Position numbers and translations under genes: made by a program
The notes under the pieces: generated by a model
Seen by the model: only the letters and a program-made list of their open reading frames with translations
Databases searched by the model: none
What the model was told of the DNA's origin: nothing
NCBI GenBank assembly: GCA_016946835.1
Contig: JACVTC010000025.1
Coordinates: 186,001 to 250,000, forward strand
DNA from: Neocallimastix lanati (nom. inval.)
Lineage: Eukaryota > Neocallimastigomycota > Neocallimastigomycetes > Neocallimastigales > Neocallimastigaceae
Reading direction: 5' to 3'
Length of the DNA stretch: 64,000 bases
Shown here: positions 25,591-38,214 of the stretch, in pieces
How positions within the stretch are numbered: the stretch's first letter is position 1
How the letters are laid out: each line of letters opens with the position of its first letter

Positions 25591-26735
25591 TATATTCTGT
25601 TTAGTAACATGTACTATAATTTATATTTAAAATAATCTTAATTAATTTAATTAATAAATTCTTATGAAATTTTCGTTAAATAGAAAAAGGATGGAATTTA
25701 AATCCTGTAAAATCTTTGAATTAATTTATCGAAATTTCAAAATTAATTTAACAAAAAAAATAAAATTATTTTAAAATTCATATAATAACCATATATTTTA
25801 TTTAATTTTTTTAATATATTTTATATTTATTTTTCTTTATTGTTTATCTCAAAAAAAAGGAATGTATTTTTTAATAGTTTGTCAAGTAACTTGAACAATA
25901 TGTTAAATGTAAAATAATCATAAATAATTTAATTAATAAGTTCTTATTATTTTTTAGTTAAATATAAAAATGATAGAAATTAAATCCTGTAATATCTTTG
26001 AATTAATTTATTGAAATTTCAAAATTAATTTAACAAAAATAAAATAAAACTATCGAAAAATCCAAATTATAACAATATATTTTATTTATTATTTTTCTAT
26101 TATGTGATATATTCATTTTTCTTTATTTTTTTATCTTAAAAACAATGAAATGTATTATTTAATAGTTTGTCAAGTAACGTGATATGTTATATGTAAAATA
26201 ATCATAAATAATTTAATTATAAGTTCTTATAATTTTTTAGTTAAATATAAAAATGATGAAAAACAAAACTTTAAAAATCTTTGAATTAATTTATTGAAAT
26301 TTAAAAATTAATTCAACAAAAAAAAATAAAAAAAATGATAAATTAAAATAATATTTATATATTATATATTTTTTTTTTTTTCATATTATATATTTATTTT
26401 TCTTTATTTTTCACTCAAAAATATGAAATGTATTTTTTAATAGTTTGTCAAGTAACGTGAACACTATGTTATATGTAAAGTTATCATAAATAATTTAATT
26501 AATAAGTTCTTATTATTTTTTGGTTAAATATAAAAATGATGTAAATTAAAATCTGTAATACCTTTGAATTAATTTTTTGAAATTTCAAAATTAATTTAAC
26601 AAAAATAAAATAAAATTATCGAAAAATCCAAATAATAAACATATATTTTATTTATTATTTTTTTATTATGTTATATATTCATTTTTCTTTATTCTTTTAT
26701 CTTAAAAAAAAAGAAATGTAATTTTTTAATAGTTT
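25590..26735. repeat. tandem satellite, four units of about 280 bp
   Basis: The landmark TAGTTTGTCAAGTAAC occurs at about 25875, 26163 and 26441 (spacings 288 and 278 bp). A fourth, more diverged unit begins near 25595. Each unit contains CATAAATAATTTAATTA, a TTAAATATAAAAATGAT block, TTTGAATTAATTTATTGAAA, a TTAATTTAAC block and TTCATTTTTCTTTATT. Neighbouring units look about 85-90% alike by eye. No coding potential is seen. Confidence 0.85.
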
Positions 26736-27284
26736 ATGATCTAAAACAAATATGTGTAGTAACATATTTGTATATTTAATATAATTATTAAATATTAAAT
26801 TTATATCTTTTGATAATAATTTTTATAATATATTATTAATTATTCATTATTATATTATAATTACTATTATAATATATATTAAATTACATATTATTTAATA
26901 ATATATTAAATTATATATTTATTTTATAATTATATATTATTATATTAAAATATAATAATATTCTTATATTTAACTTTAATAGGATTTTTATTATATTATT
27001 ATGTATTATTTTATATTTATTTTATATTTTACATATATTATATACATTTATTATTTAAATATAGATATTGTATTCTTATATATATATAATTTATATTATA
27101 TGTTTAAAATATATTTCATATTATTATTAAATTTTATAATTTTAAAATGTAATTTCTTAATAATAACCAATTTCTAATAAAATTAATTTAGAAAGTGTTT
27201 TTAGTTTTTAGGAAAAGTAATAATAAATTAAATAGATATAACTATATTATTATAATTAAAATATAGCATATAAAAGTCCTGTTA

Positions 27285-27560
27285 ATCATTTATAAAGTAA
27301 CGTGATCACTATGTTTTATGTGAAATAAACATAAATAATTTAATTAATAAATTCTTATCATTTTTTAGTTAAATACAAATATGATGGAAAAAAAATATGT
27401 AAATCTTTGAATTAATTTATTGAAATTTCAAAATTAATTTAACAAAAAAAAAAATAAAACTAGTGAAAAATCCAAATAATAACCATATATTTTATTTATT
27501 ACTATTTTATTATGGTTTATATTCATATTTTTAATATTTATTTTAATAAAAGAAATTTTT
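27285..27560. repeat. detached copy of the 280-bp satellite
   Basis: It has the same landmarks in the same order and orientation as the array (AAAGTAACGTGATCACTATG, CATAAATAATTTAATTAATA, TTTGAATTAATTTATTGAAA, CCATATATTTTATTTATTA). It is separated from the array by about 550 bp of unrelated A/T sequence (26735-27285). Confidence 0.75.
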
Positions 27561-27824
27561 TAATTATTTTACGAAATATATAAAATTTTTTTATTTTATT
27601 TAATTTATGTTTAGTTTAAAATAATAAAAAAAACTACATGTTTCAATATAATATCATTATAATAAATATAAATATAAAAAAATTACATGGAATATATAAA
27701 ATTTTCAATAAAAAATAAAATTAATACATTTATAATAAAATAAATTTTAATATAAATTTATTAATACTTTTAAATAATTAGAAAGTATTATAATTTAAAT
27801 ATTAATTGATTTATCATAAGAATT

Positions 27825-28967
27825 TTAAATTAAAAAATACTTTCGAAGAATATCAACTACATCTGATGAAACGTTATGTTCATTTATTAAATTCAAAATT
27901 TCACTTTCGCTTGAATATAAACATTGAAGAATATAATTATTTTTTTTCAAAAATGCTTCTAATTTTAAAGTATTATTATTTTTTATTAGTTCAACCATTT
28001 TTAATTTTTTATTTATTATAATGGTTTCATTTTAATTAATTGCATACTCTTTACTAAATATAAATGTGTTTTCATGGTTTATAATAAAATTAAATAAATC
28101 ATAAAATGATTTTTTATTAAAATTTCTATCAAAATAATTTAAATAAAAAAGAATAAAATCCTTAAATAATGTTTTTTTTTCTGTACTATAATATTTATAA
28201 AGATATTCTACTTTTTTGTAATCTTTCTTATCTAAATATTTCAAGTATAATTCCATTGGTATTTCAATTTTATTTATTTCATTATTAATAATATGGATAA
28301 ATTTTCTTTTTGAGATACCTGCTTTATTTTTATATAAAGTAAATATTTTATAAAATTTGTATCAAAAACAAAGTTTTCTAAGAACTTTTTGATATATTTA
28401 AATTCAAAATTGCTGAGTCGTTCAATCTTAATTTTTTATACTAAAACCATTTTTTAAGAGAAAATTTAATTTTCTCATTGTTAATAAATTTTCTTCTCTT
28501 AAAATTTCTAAAATATAATTACCATTTATTTTGAAATACATGTCAGCTCCTTTATTAATTAATAATTCAACTGATTGAAAATCAGAAAATTCTAATGATA
28601 ATAAAAGTGGTGATTTTACATTATTATTTGAATACATTAAAACTTCTAAACTATTTTAATAATTTACAATAGTTTTATCTTTGTGATTACTCATATCATA
28701 TAAATAATATTTATCTTTAACTACATAATTTAAAGTTTTATAATTACACCTATTAAAGATTAATTTTATAATATAGAAAGAGCAATTTAAACTTAAAGCC
28801 AAAGTAAGTAGATCAAAATTAGTACTATTTAAAAAATAAAGAGGAGTTTCTAAACTATTAATAAAATCTTTTAATTTATTAATATTATTCCTCTTAAGTA
28901 ATTCTAAAATTAATTTCTGTTTTTCTGAAAGAATATCATTTGTTTTCATTGTTTTCATTCTTTTCAT
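27825..28967 (-). pseudogene. ankyrin-like protein, decaying copy
   Basis: Paralog of the gene at 1-787, readable from ATG at 28967 (MKRMKTMKTNDILSEKQKL) to a TAA at 27825-27827, about 380 codons. Residues 1-103 are open, then an in-frame TAA at 28656-28658. The same frame resumes (VKSPLLLSLEFSDFQSVELL, INKGADMYFKI) to about 28430, where the frame shifts. A second shift lies near 28335. The segment LYLKYLDKKDYKKVEYLYKY to 28035 is open, followed by an in-frame TAA at 28032 and a last open stretch (MVELIKNNNTLKLEAFLKKN) to the end. Two stops and two shifts in about 1.1 kb, with little amino-acid drift, point to recent loss of function or to sequencing errors in A/T runs. The tail shows what the C terminus of the left-edge gene may look like. 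Confidence 0.8.
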
Positions 28968-29480
28968 AATTTAAAAATATTACAATGCTCAAATAGTGTT
29001 TTAATTATTAATAAAGATATTTTATATATGATTATGATTTTACTTATATGTATAAATAATTAAAATATTTAAAATATTTATATATATTAATATATAAAAA
29101 CTAAAGAATAAAGTGTAAAATAAAGAAATAAAAAAAAATTAACTTTCTTTTTAAAATGTATTAATCTTGATTAATGTAAAATTTAAAAAAATTTTAATAT
29201 AAAGTCATTTTTCCTAAATAATAATATTTTTATTTAAATATATTTATTTTTAAATAAAATTTTAATTATATAAAAGAAATAAAATAAAACAAAATTATTA
29301 TTAATTACAAAAAAAATTTAATAAAAAATTTTATTAATTTAATTTTTCAATAATCATTAAATCTATTATACATATTTAAATATTTATATTATATGTTATT
29401 TATATAATTTCAATTAGATAAAAGATTAAATAAGTAAAAATAATATTATATTATTAAATTTATTAATACTGTTGATTATC
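28968..29480. other. AT-rich spacer
   Basis: About 500 bp of A/T sequence upstream of the decaying ankyrin-like gene. No features recognised. Confidence 0.5.
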
Positions 29481-30594
29481 AATAAATAGAGTCTATTTTT
29501 CATAAATAGTATTCTTCATAAATTATTCCTTTCTAGTATTTGTTCCCCCTTAAAATTTAAGTTTAAATTATAATCTTTGAATTGTCGACTTTATGGAAGA
29601 CACAATTTTTTAGAAATATCTATAAAAATATTTTTTAGGAATTTCGTTAATCCATCTACTAAATTACTTTTATATTTAACTTAATGCTGTTTATTCTTAT
29701 TTTACATTATAAATTACTTTATATAATAAAATCTGAATATTTTTCAAACGTTCTCTTAATTTTCCATTGTGAATTCCTTATGATTTTCTGACTGCTTTAT
29801 TGACAGAAAAAATAATGTCAAGTCCTGTACATATTGATAAATATAGGATCTAGGAGTCTTCCAATTCAAAGTTTCATTTATTTTTTTTTTTATCCTCTTA
29901 AATTCATATTTTTTAATGATTTCATATACTCAAAGTGGATTGATTTTTAAAAATATTATAGCTATATAATAAATGAAATTGAATATTTATTTTAGTTTAA
30001 TTTAATCAATTTTCAAATTTTCATAAATTTTATAAACCTATCACAAATTCAACATCTCCAATTTCTTTTATTTTAGGCTTTATTTTTTTAAATTTTATTT
30101 TTTGTGTAATTAATTTCTTTATTTTTATCAGATATCAGTACATTATCTATATATACTCTGAGAATACAATTAATAATATTTTGAATTCTTTATTTATAGA
30201 TAAAGCTTCACTAATTGTTTAAATCTCAAGTTTATATAGAAATTATTTGATTTATTATTATTTTCATTTTCTGCTTGGCTTAAATCCATATATAGTCTTA
30301 AAAAATTTTTATTATATTCTGGATATCCTTCAAACGGTTTCATGTATACTTTTTCAATGAGATTTGGATTTAGGAAGGCGATAGTAATATCAATTTATTT
30401 TATTTTGAAACCTTTTTTCTTTTGCGTAACAAAGGAGGTGAATACTCTAAAGAAAACTTTGTTTTAAAGTTTGGAGTTGCTGTTATTATTATTTGTGAAT
30501 TTTTTTATTAATATTACTATTTTTATTATTATTATCATTACCTATTAATTTAATTATTATTTTTGTTACTTTTGACAATATTATAATTGTCTTC
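29480..30594 (-). mobile_element. old Ty1/copia fossil, reverse transcriptase to 3' end
   Basis: Minus strand: reverse transcriptase remains about 30470-30250 (ITIAFLNPNLIEKVYMKPFE, then GYPEYNKNF) match the young copia element's NIYMKPPEGHPDFNRK. About 30090-30040 reads KEIGDVEFVIG, and about 29870-29720 reads SYIYQYVQDLTLFFLSIKQS, the counterpart of YIAICTRPDILFSVSKA. A purine-rich tract near 29550 may be the polypurine tract. Heavily broken and old. It continues on the far side of the chromovirus at 37315. Confidence 0.75.
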
Positions 30595-31220
30595 TGTAAA
30601 GATTTAATAAATCTTTAATACATTAAATAGCTTAATTTTTCGTACAATTAATTTATTTAATGTATATGAATTATTTTTTTAATATAAAATTTATTGAAAT
30701 AAAATTTAATTATTTTTTTTAAATTGAAAATATTTTTTAATTAATTTAGTTAATTTAGTTTAGTTTTAAATAGTTAAATATTAATTTAGGAATAATCTTA
30801 AATAGTTAATATTTATAAAAATAGTTTTTCAATATTCAATATATAATTAAAATTATTATAAGTATTAAAATAATAAATAAAATAAAGAGTTTAAAAAATT
30901 AATTTTAGTTTTAGTAAATTAATAAATAATAAAAATTATTAATTAAAAAATCTTTTGTTTATAAATAAATAGTTTTATATATATTATTAAATAACATCAT
31001 ATATTAATATTGTAATAAGAAAAAATATAAATACATGTAAATTTTCTTAATTAAATCGATGTATTAGTTATTAACTATTTTACAGTTAATAACATAAAAG
31101 AAGTTTATAATTAATAAAAGAATTTATTAATAAAAGAAATTACTTTAATTTTATTTGTTTAAATTGTAGTGTTTTTTTTTTATTGTTATAATCTGTTTTT
31201 TTATTGACGGATTCATTACA
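30595..31220 (+). repeat. 5' LTR of the chromovirus
   Basis: Begins TGTAAAGATTTAATAAATC and ends GACGGATTCATTACA; TG...CA ends. Its partner is at 36689-37314. Confidence 0.95.
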
Positions 31221-31286
31221 ATAATTAATACCCATTAAGATTTAAACAAAAAACACGTTATAACAAGTAAAAAACTACTATTGCGT

Positions 31287-31440
31287 TTGGATTCTTCTAC
31301 TGTGTTTGGTTTCTACTGTGTTTGGTTTCTACTGTGTTTGGTTTCTACTGTGTTTGGCTTCTACTGTTTTTGGTTTCTACTGTTTTTGGTTTCTACTTTG
31401 TTTAGTTTCTACTGTGTTTGGTTTCTACTGTGTTTGATCC
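31287..31440 (+). repeat. 15-bp minisatellite in the chromovirus leader
   Basis: About ten tandem copies of a TTCTACTGTGTTTGG-type unit just inside the 5' LTR, ahead of gag. Units differ by single changes. It is probably untranslated leader; a frame through it gives only a repetitive peptide. Confidence 0.85.
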
Positions 31441-31819
31441 ATACCGTGTTTATCGTTACTGTGTTGTCTTTTGCGCTTTATCTTCAAGGTGTTTTATTTC
31501 TACTGTGGCTCTTTAATAACATATTAGTTAATATTATTATATTATATTATATTTGTTTCGTTTACTCGTCGCACACCATTACAATTGGATATCGTGCTGA
31601 CGACTTTATGAATAATAATATAATATTAATATAATAATAATTAATTACTAGAACGAAAATAATTTAGAATAAATAAAATAAATTATATAAGTAAATACCT
31701 TAATAAATAAGCAGGTCAGGAAATAAATAAAATATTGGTTGAAATCTAAGTATACAAATAAATTAATCAAGTTGGAAGAATTGGATTTTATATTTCAAAA
31801 TTTAAATCTTGAGGATCAA

Positions 31820-32600
31820 ATGGAACAACAACTTAATCCAGCTCCTCAACTGAAGATCATCAACGACCCTCCCTTATTCTCGGGAGCTACGAAAGACCTC
31901 GATGGATTTTTGACAAGGATAGAGTTAGCTATCGAGGCAAATCCACGAAGGTTCCCCGATGATAGAAGGAAGGTCATGTTCGTTATCTCATATTTTACTG
32001 GAAGAGCACTTAACTGGGTTTCTTGCTTACGGAGGAATAATAACGAAGTTCTTAGAAACTAAGAGAACTTCATTAATGAACTAAGAAGAAATTTTGGCGA
32101 CCCTGACGTTGATGCTGCTGTCGCTAATGGGAAACTTAACAATATTCGTTAGTTCAAGTATGGCCACGTTATGGAATACATCACTGCATTCCAGAAGATA
32201 AGCCAATACTCGAACTTTAATGAGTCCGCAAAAATCTTTATGTATATTAAAGGACTCCATCCCAAGATGAGAGAACGTTTAGCTCTCGTAAATCCAAATC
32301 CCAACAACTTAGAGCAGCTATTTAGGGAATCTGTGAATATAGAAAGCCTTACCAAGAGAAACGACATCCAAGAATATTACTTAACTCATCAAGACCGTAG
32401 AAATTATAATCAAGACGATCCAATGGATGTGGATCTTTATCGCATTAAAAAAGGTCAAAAAGTCACAAAATATTTCCCATCACACAACAAGAACTACATT
32501 GAAAACAAATCAAATATTGAAGAAAGAAGAAAGAAGAGACTATGTTTTAAATGTGGTGAAGCTGGACACATGCAATTTAATTGTCCAAATAGAATAAAAC
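31820..32600 (+). other. chromovirus gag region
   Basis: Retrotransposon gag-type capsid region (segments DLDGFLTRIELAIEANP and FTGRALNWV) followed by a CCHC zinc knuckle at about 32542-32590 (CFKCGEAGHMQFNC), the nucleic-acid-binding motif of gag. It forms the particle and packages RNA in this family. Confidence 0.9.
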
Positions 32601-32759
32601 CAAAAAACTTCAAAATGATTAATAAAGTTCCAAATGAAGATCCCTCTTCTTCTGCCACTTCTATATCTACCTCTTCTTCTGTTAGGAGAATTAAGAAAGT
32701 TGAAAAGTATGATAATATCTACAAAGTTTTGGATATTGTTGAAAATGAGAATATAAATT

Positions 32760-33080
32760 TTAAAAGAAAGACTAACATACTTGATTTTTATATTAAAACA
32801 AATGAATCCGATGAGGTTAAAGCAAAGGTTCTCATTGATTCCGGCTCTGATATTAACTGTATACATCCAGAATTTGCTAGAGTGAACAACATTAAACTTA
32901 TGAATATTGATAACTCCTTTAAAGTTGCTGGTTTGGGTTATGGTTTATCTACTGTGAAGAAAATCACCGAGAAATGTATTCTTCGTTTTAAGAATCATTA
33001 TGAAATAATTCAATTACACTCTCTTCGTATCCCTGATGTAGATATCATTTTAGGACTCCCATGGATTGAAAAACATTGCC
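32760..33080 (+). other. chromovirus aspartic protease domain
   Basis: Retropepsin-type active-site motif in VLIDSGSDINCIHPEFAR at about 32828, with the later IILGLPWIE segment typical of Ty3 proteases. A Lys/Asp/Asn-rich stretch follows up to about 33640. Confidence 0.85.
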
Positions 33081-33699
33081 CTATTAACTACCATGATTCA
33101 AAGAAAATCTCTTTCAGTTCAGGATACTGTGCTCGACACTGTAATGTAGGAAAAAGAAATAGAAAAAATAAAAATAAAAAGAAGTTAAACAAAATTTCTT
33201 CTAAAGGAAAGGAACCATATGAAGAACTTTCCTTAACAAAGGAAAAAATTAATCCTAAGCGTAAGTATTCCTTTGAATCTGACTCCGATATGAATTCTGA
33301 TGAAGAAATTACGATTAGAAGTCGTCGTACTCGTATTAAAACTTGTAGTGAAAATGAAGAACTTAATGGTTTAAAAAATTTTTGTATAATTAATTATGAT
33401 AGTGATGTAAATGATAGTTTTATGTTTGATAATGATGATGAAATTTATGAATTTAGTGATAGTAATAATATTAATTTAGATAAATTAAATAAAATTTGTA
33501 AAATTGATGTTTTATGTAATAATGTAACAAAAAATTGTAATCATAATGATAATTTAAATAAAGATGAAAATAAAAATTATATTTCAAAAAAATGTTCTGT
33601 AAAAAATTTGTGTTGTATCCGTAATTGTTTAAAAATTAGTAATTAAGAAAATAAATTAAATCAAAAAATTATAGGAATACCTCCTATTTATAAAAATTA

Positions 33700-35040
33700 T
33701 ACAGAAGTATTCAATGAAAGAAATTGCGACATACTCCCTCCACATCGTGAGTATGATTGTGAAATAAGATTAAAGGATAATTCAAATTTATTTTATGGTC
33801 CTATTTATCCTTTAACAGAAGTAGAAAGAGACGAATTGAAGAAGTATATCAAAGAAAATTTAGAAAAAGGTTTCATTAGGAAATCGACATCTCCTGCTGG
33901 AGCACCTATATTGTTTGTTAAAAAGAAGGATGGTTCATTGAGATTATGTGTTGACTATAGAAAGTTAAATGAGATGACCATCCGTAATTCCTATCCTCTT
34001 CCTTTAATTAGTGAATTACTAGATAGAGTTAAAGGTGCAAAATTCTTTACTAAGTTGGATTTAAAATCTGCTTATAACTTAGTAAGAATAAAAGAAGGTG
34101 ATTAGTATAAGACAGCATTTCGTACTCGTTATGGACATTTTGAATATTTGGTTATGCCTTTTGGGTTAAAAAATGCCCCTGCAACCTTTCAGCATTTTAT
34201 AAATGATGTTCTTAGTGATTACTTAGATGATTTTGTTATTTCGTATATTGATGATATTTTAATTTATTCAAAAAGTTTAGAAGAACATCATATTCATGTC
34301 AAGAAAGTTTTAAAGAAACTATTAGAAAATAATTTATATGTCAAACTCGAAAAATGTGAGTTTGATGTCTCTGAAACCGCTTTTCTTGGTTATATTTTAT
34401 CGAAAGATGGTTTAAAGGTTGATCCCAATAAAATTAAAGCCATTCTTGATTGGCCTGTTCCAACCACAGTTAAGGAAGTTCAATCTTTTATTGGTTTATG
34501 CAATTGTTATAGGATTTTTATTAAAGATTTTGCTAAAATCGCCCGTTCTTTGCATAAACTTACAAGAAAAAATGTATCCTTTAACTGGGGTCCTGATCAA
34601 CAGAAGGCATTTGATAAATTAAAAGAGTTGTTCACATCTGCTCCTATTTTGAGAAACCCTGATAGTAATAAGCCTTTTGTTGTTGAAACTGATGCTTCTA
34701 ATTTTGCTGTTGGTGCGATTCTTTCTCAGGAATACGATGGTCAACTACACCCAATAGCTTATATCTCATCTTGCTTAACCAAATCAGAAAAGAATTATCC
34801 AATCTACGATAAAGAACTTCTAGCAATTAAAGTTGCTCTTGAGGAATGGCGTCACTATTTAGAAGGTGCTCGTCATCCTTTTACAATTTATACCGATCAT
34901 AAAAATTTGACTTTTCCTAGAAAGCCTGAAATGCTCTCGCAACGTCAAATCCATTGGTATGAATTTCTCTCTCGTTTCGATTTTAATTTAGTTTATCGTG
35001 CTGGTAAGAAGTCTGGAAAACCTGATATCTTATCTAGAAG
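33700..35040 (+). other. chromovirus reverse transcriptase and RNase H domains
   Basis: Reverse transcriptase: [38 protein letters not shown] and the catalytic YIDD near 34244. RNase H: FVVETDASNFAVGAILSQ near 34675 and YTDHKNLT near 34890. Order and spacing are those of Ty3 elements. Confidence 0.95.
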
Positions 35041-35309
35041 AAGTGATCATCTTTTTAATTACCCTCAGACTGTTTCTTGTCGTGTTATTAACTGTAATGC
35101 TTTTGATGAATGCTTATGTAATTCAATTTTAAATTCACTTAAAGATGATGAATTGTATAACAAAATTAAAACTTTTCTTTCTAGTAATAATAAAGATACT
35201 GCTCTTATTAGAAATATTGATAAATGTGTAATTGATGATGAAGGATTTCTTCTCTATGATGATTTAATCTATGTTCCGGAAAATATTTGTACAAGAATTC
35301 TAGAAATGC

Positions 35310-36560
35310 ACCATGATTCGGTAACAGCTGGTCACTTTGGTGTAAATAAAACTTCGGATTTAATTTACAGAAACTTTTGGTGGCCAAAGTTACGACATGA
35401 TGTTAAGAAATTTATTAAGTCTTGTGAAACTTGTTGTCGTGCTAAATTCCAAGGCATAAGCCGTATGGTTTGTTATCCCCATTATCCACACCAAATAGAG
35501 CTTGGGCTGATATTTCAATGAATTTCATTGTTGAATTGCCAAAATCCAAAGATATGACTACTATTATGGTGGTTGTTGATCGTTTAACAAAGATGGCTCA
35601 TTTTATCCCCCTTCGTTGTCTTCCTACTACTTCAATTGCCGCTGATGCTTTTATTAATTCAATTTTTAAATTGCATAGTTTCCCTGATTCCATTATTTCT
35701 GATAGAGGTACCCAATTCACCTCTGAATTTTGGAATAGATTATGTGAATTACTTTGTATTAAGCATTCGTTTTCAACTTCAAACCATCCGCAGACTGATG
35801 GTCAAACAGAGAGGGTGAACGCGATATTGGAACAATATCTTCGTTGTTATATAAATGAACGACAAACAAATTGGGTTGATTTATTACCTTTTGCTGAATT
35901 CGCTTATAACAATACTTTACAACAATCAATCAATCAATCCCCATTTTTTGCTAACTATGGATTCAATCCTAGATTTAGTCTAGAAATTCCATCTAATGAA
36001 AGACCTCATAGAGCTGATCAAAGAGTTAAAGATATTAACGTAAATATTAAATTTCTGAAAGAAAACTTAGATAAAGCTAAAGAAACTTACAAGAAATATG
36101 CGGATCAAAGAAGATTACCCTCACCTGATTTCCAAGTTGGTAACAAAGTTTGGTTACTTAAAGGAAGTACTACTAAAAATGTTAAGAAAAAACTTGTTAA
36201 TCAAATGCTTGGTCCTTTTGAAATTGTTGAGAAAATTAGTTCACTTGCTTATAAACTTAAACTTCCAAGTAATATGAGTTGTCATCCTGTTTTTCACGTA
36301 TCATTACTTGAACCTTATCATAAAAATGAATTCGAAAACAGAAATAAAAGAAAAAGAAAGAATATTAATTTGACCACTGACACTTTTGATAAAGTTCCAG
36401 AAAAGATTGTTAATATGAGAAAATATAGAGGAAAGAATCGTTTTCTTGTATCTTGGAAAGGACTTGATTCTGATGAGGATACTTGGATTGATGAAGATCA
36501 AATTTATGACAAACAATTGATTCAGGAATATTATCGTCGAACCAAAAAGAATAGGACAAA
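35310..36560 (+). other. chromovirus integrase with chromodomain
   Basis: HHCC zinc region (HHDSVTAGHFGVNK, then CETCCRAK), the DDE core (MVVVDRLTKMAHFIPL, ISDRGTQFTSEFW, NHPQTDGQTERVN) and a C-terminal GPFEIVEKIS-type domain. A chromodomain is at about 36390-36550 (RKYRGKNRFLVSWKGLDSDE, then DTWIDEDQI). In this family chromodomains can target integration to methylated-histone chromatin. Confidence 0.95.
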
Positions 36561-36688
36561 CATAGAAGAAAATACTTTGAGTGATAATGAAATCTATGTT
36601 AGACATAGATATCAACCATTTGTAATTGATCTACCAGCAAATGGACTAAATCGTATGTCTCGCAGGAGCTCGACTTAAAGGGCGAGAT

Positions 36689-37314
36689 TGTAAAGATTTA
36701 ATAAATCTTTAATATATTAAATAGCTTAATTTTTCGTACAATTAATTTATTTAATGTATATGAATTATTTTTTTAATATAAAATTTATTGAAATAAAATT
36801 TAATTATTTTTTTTAAATTGAAAATATTTTTTAATTAGTTTAGTTAATTTTGTTTAGTTTTAAATAGTTAAATATTAATTTAGGAATAATCTTAAATAGT
36901 TAATATTTATAAAAATAGTTTTTCAATATTCAATATATAATTAAAATTATTATAAGTATTAAAATAATAAATAAAATAAAGAGTTTAAAAAATTAATTTT
37001 AGTTTTAGTAAATTAATAAATAATAAAAATTATTAATTAAAAAATCTTTTGTTTATAAATAAATAGTTTTATATATATTATTAAATAACATCATATATTA
37101 ATATTGTAATAAGAAAAAATATAAATACATGTAATTTTTCTTAATTAAATCGATGTATTAGTTATTAACTATTTTACAGTTAATAACATAAAAGAAGTTT
37201 ATAATTAATAAAAGAATTTATTAATAAAAGAAATTACTTTAATTTTATTTGTTTAAATTGTAGTGTTTTTTTTTTATTGTTATAATCTGTTTTTTTATTG
37301 ACGGATTCATTACA
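36689..37314 (+). repeat. 3' LTR of the chromovirus
   Basis: 626 bp, nearly identical to 30595-31220. It is preceded by a purine-rich tract (AAAGGGCGAGA, about 36677-36687) that fits a polypurine tract. Confidence 0.95.
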
Positions 37315-37550
37315 TCTTCCTTATTATTATTATTATTATCTATATTATTATTGCTCTTTTCCATTTGTATTTTTATTGCTATTTTTGTTTAAGTTATATT
37401 TCTTTTTAGTGCTAATATTTGTAATAGATCTATGCTTAACCTAATTTAGAGATATTTTCATTGTGTTTTTTATAAATTGAATTTTTTTGATTATATGAAT
37501 AAAATTGGCCGCTTGTTAATGCGAATTCAACATATATGATTTAGTATTAT
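37315..37550 (-). mobile_element. copia fossil, part beyond the chromovirus insertion
   Basis: On the minus strand this reads as an Asn-rich stretch (AAT-rich codons near 37380-37320) like the linker between integrase and reverse transcriptase in the young copia element. That places the chromovirus insertion within the linker of the fossil at 29480-30594. Old and broken. Confidence 0.5.
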
Positions 37551-37568
37551 TATTTAATTTTTTAAAAT

Positions 37569-37626
37569 TTTTTTTATAATATTAAAAATACTTTTAATAT
37601 TAAGTATTTTTAATATTATAAAAAAA
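37569..37626. repeat. 23-bp perfect hairpin
   Basis: 37569-37591 is the exact reverse complement of 37604-37626, with a 12-base loop. It may be a fold-back remnant or cruciform; it is not associated with a gene. Confidence 0.6.
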
Positions 37627-38214
37627 CTTTAAAAAAATTAAAGGTACAAGTGAACCAAGAAATAATTAATATAAATGATGAACTTCTCTTTCAAAATAAT
37701 TATGAAAAAATACTTGTGGCCTTTAAAAAAAAATATTATCAAAATATATTTTATTAAAGTTTAATTATCTGAAAATATAAAATAAAAGGACTTGATTTAG
37801 ATTCAATATATTCCTTATTACTCCAACATTACCTTCCAAAATAAACAGGTAGATTTTACTTCATAATTGTTGGATTAGGTTCATTGTTTTTAGAAGAAAT
37901 AAAAAAAATTTATTCATAATTATATAAAAAATTTTCAGTAATAACAAATTTGTTAAGTATTAACTACATTATAATTATACATTATACATTGTAATATTAA
38001 TACGCCACTATAAGCCACATTATGAATACATTAGTTATTAGATAGTTATTAAATAGTTATTATAAATCTTATTTATTTTAATTTGTTAAACTTTAATATT
38101 CTTTATTATGTAATATTCATATAATTATATATAAATAAATAAAAGCCATATTAACTATAAATAATCATAATTGAGATTGTGAGATTTCAGTTACATTCTT
38201 AACAAAATTTTAAA

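Larger units (their letters stand above)
30595..37314 (+). mobile_element. young Ty3-type chromovirus with both LTRs
   Basis: A 6.7-kb element with two 626-bp LTRs and the 5-bp target duplication TCTTC at 30590-30594 and 37315-37319. Internal order is gag with zinc knuckle, protease, reverse transcriptase, RNase H, integrase and a C-terminal chromodomain, which defines the chromovirus branch of Ty3 elements. The LTRs differ at only about three positions, so the insertion is recent. The coding part is broken, with about four breaks. It inserted into an older copia fossil lying on the other strand. The codon range and GC are clearly higher than in the surrounding spacer. Confidence 0.95.

Noticed and set aside
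27806-28021. Plus-strand open frame of 71 codons
   Set aside because: Opposite the C-terminal part of the ankyrin-like pseudogene, whose minus-strand reading agrees with the family.
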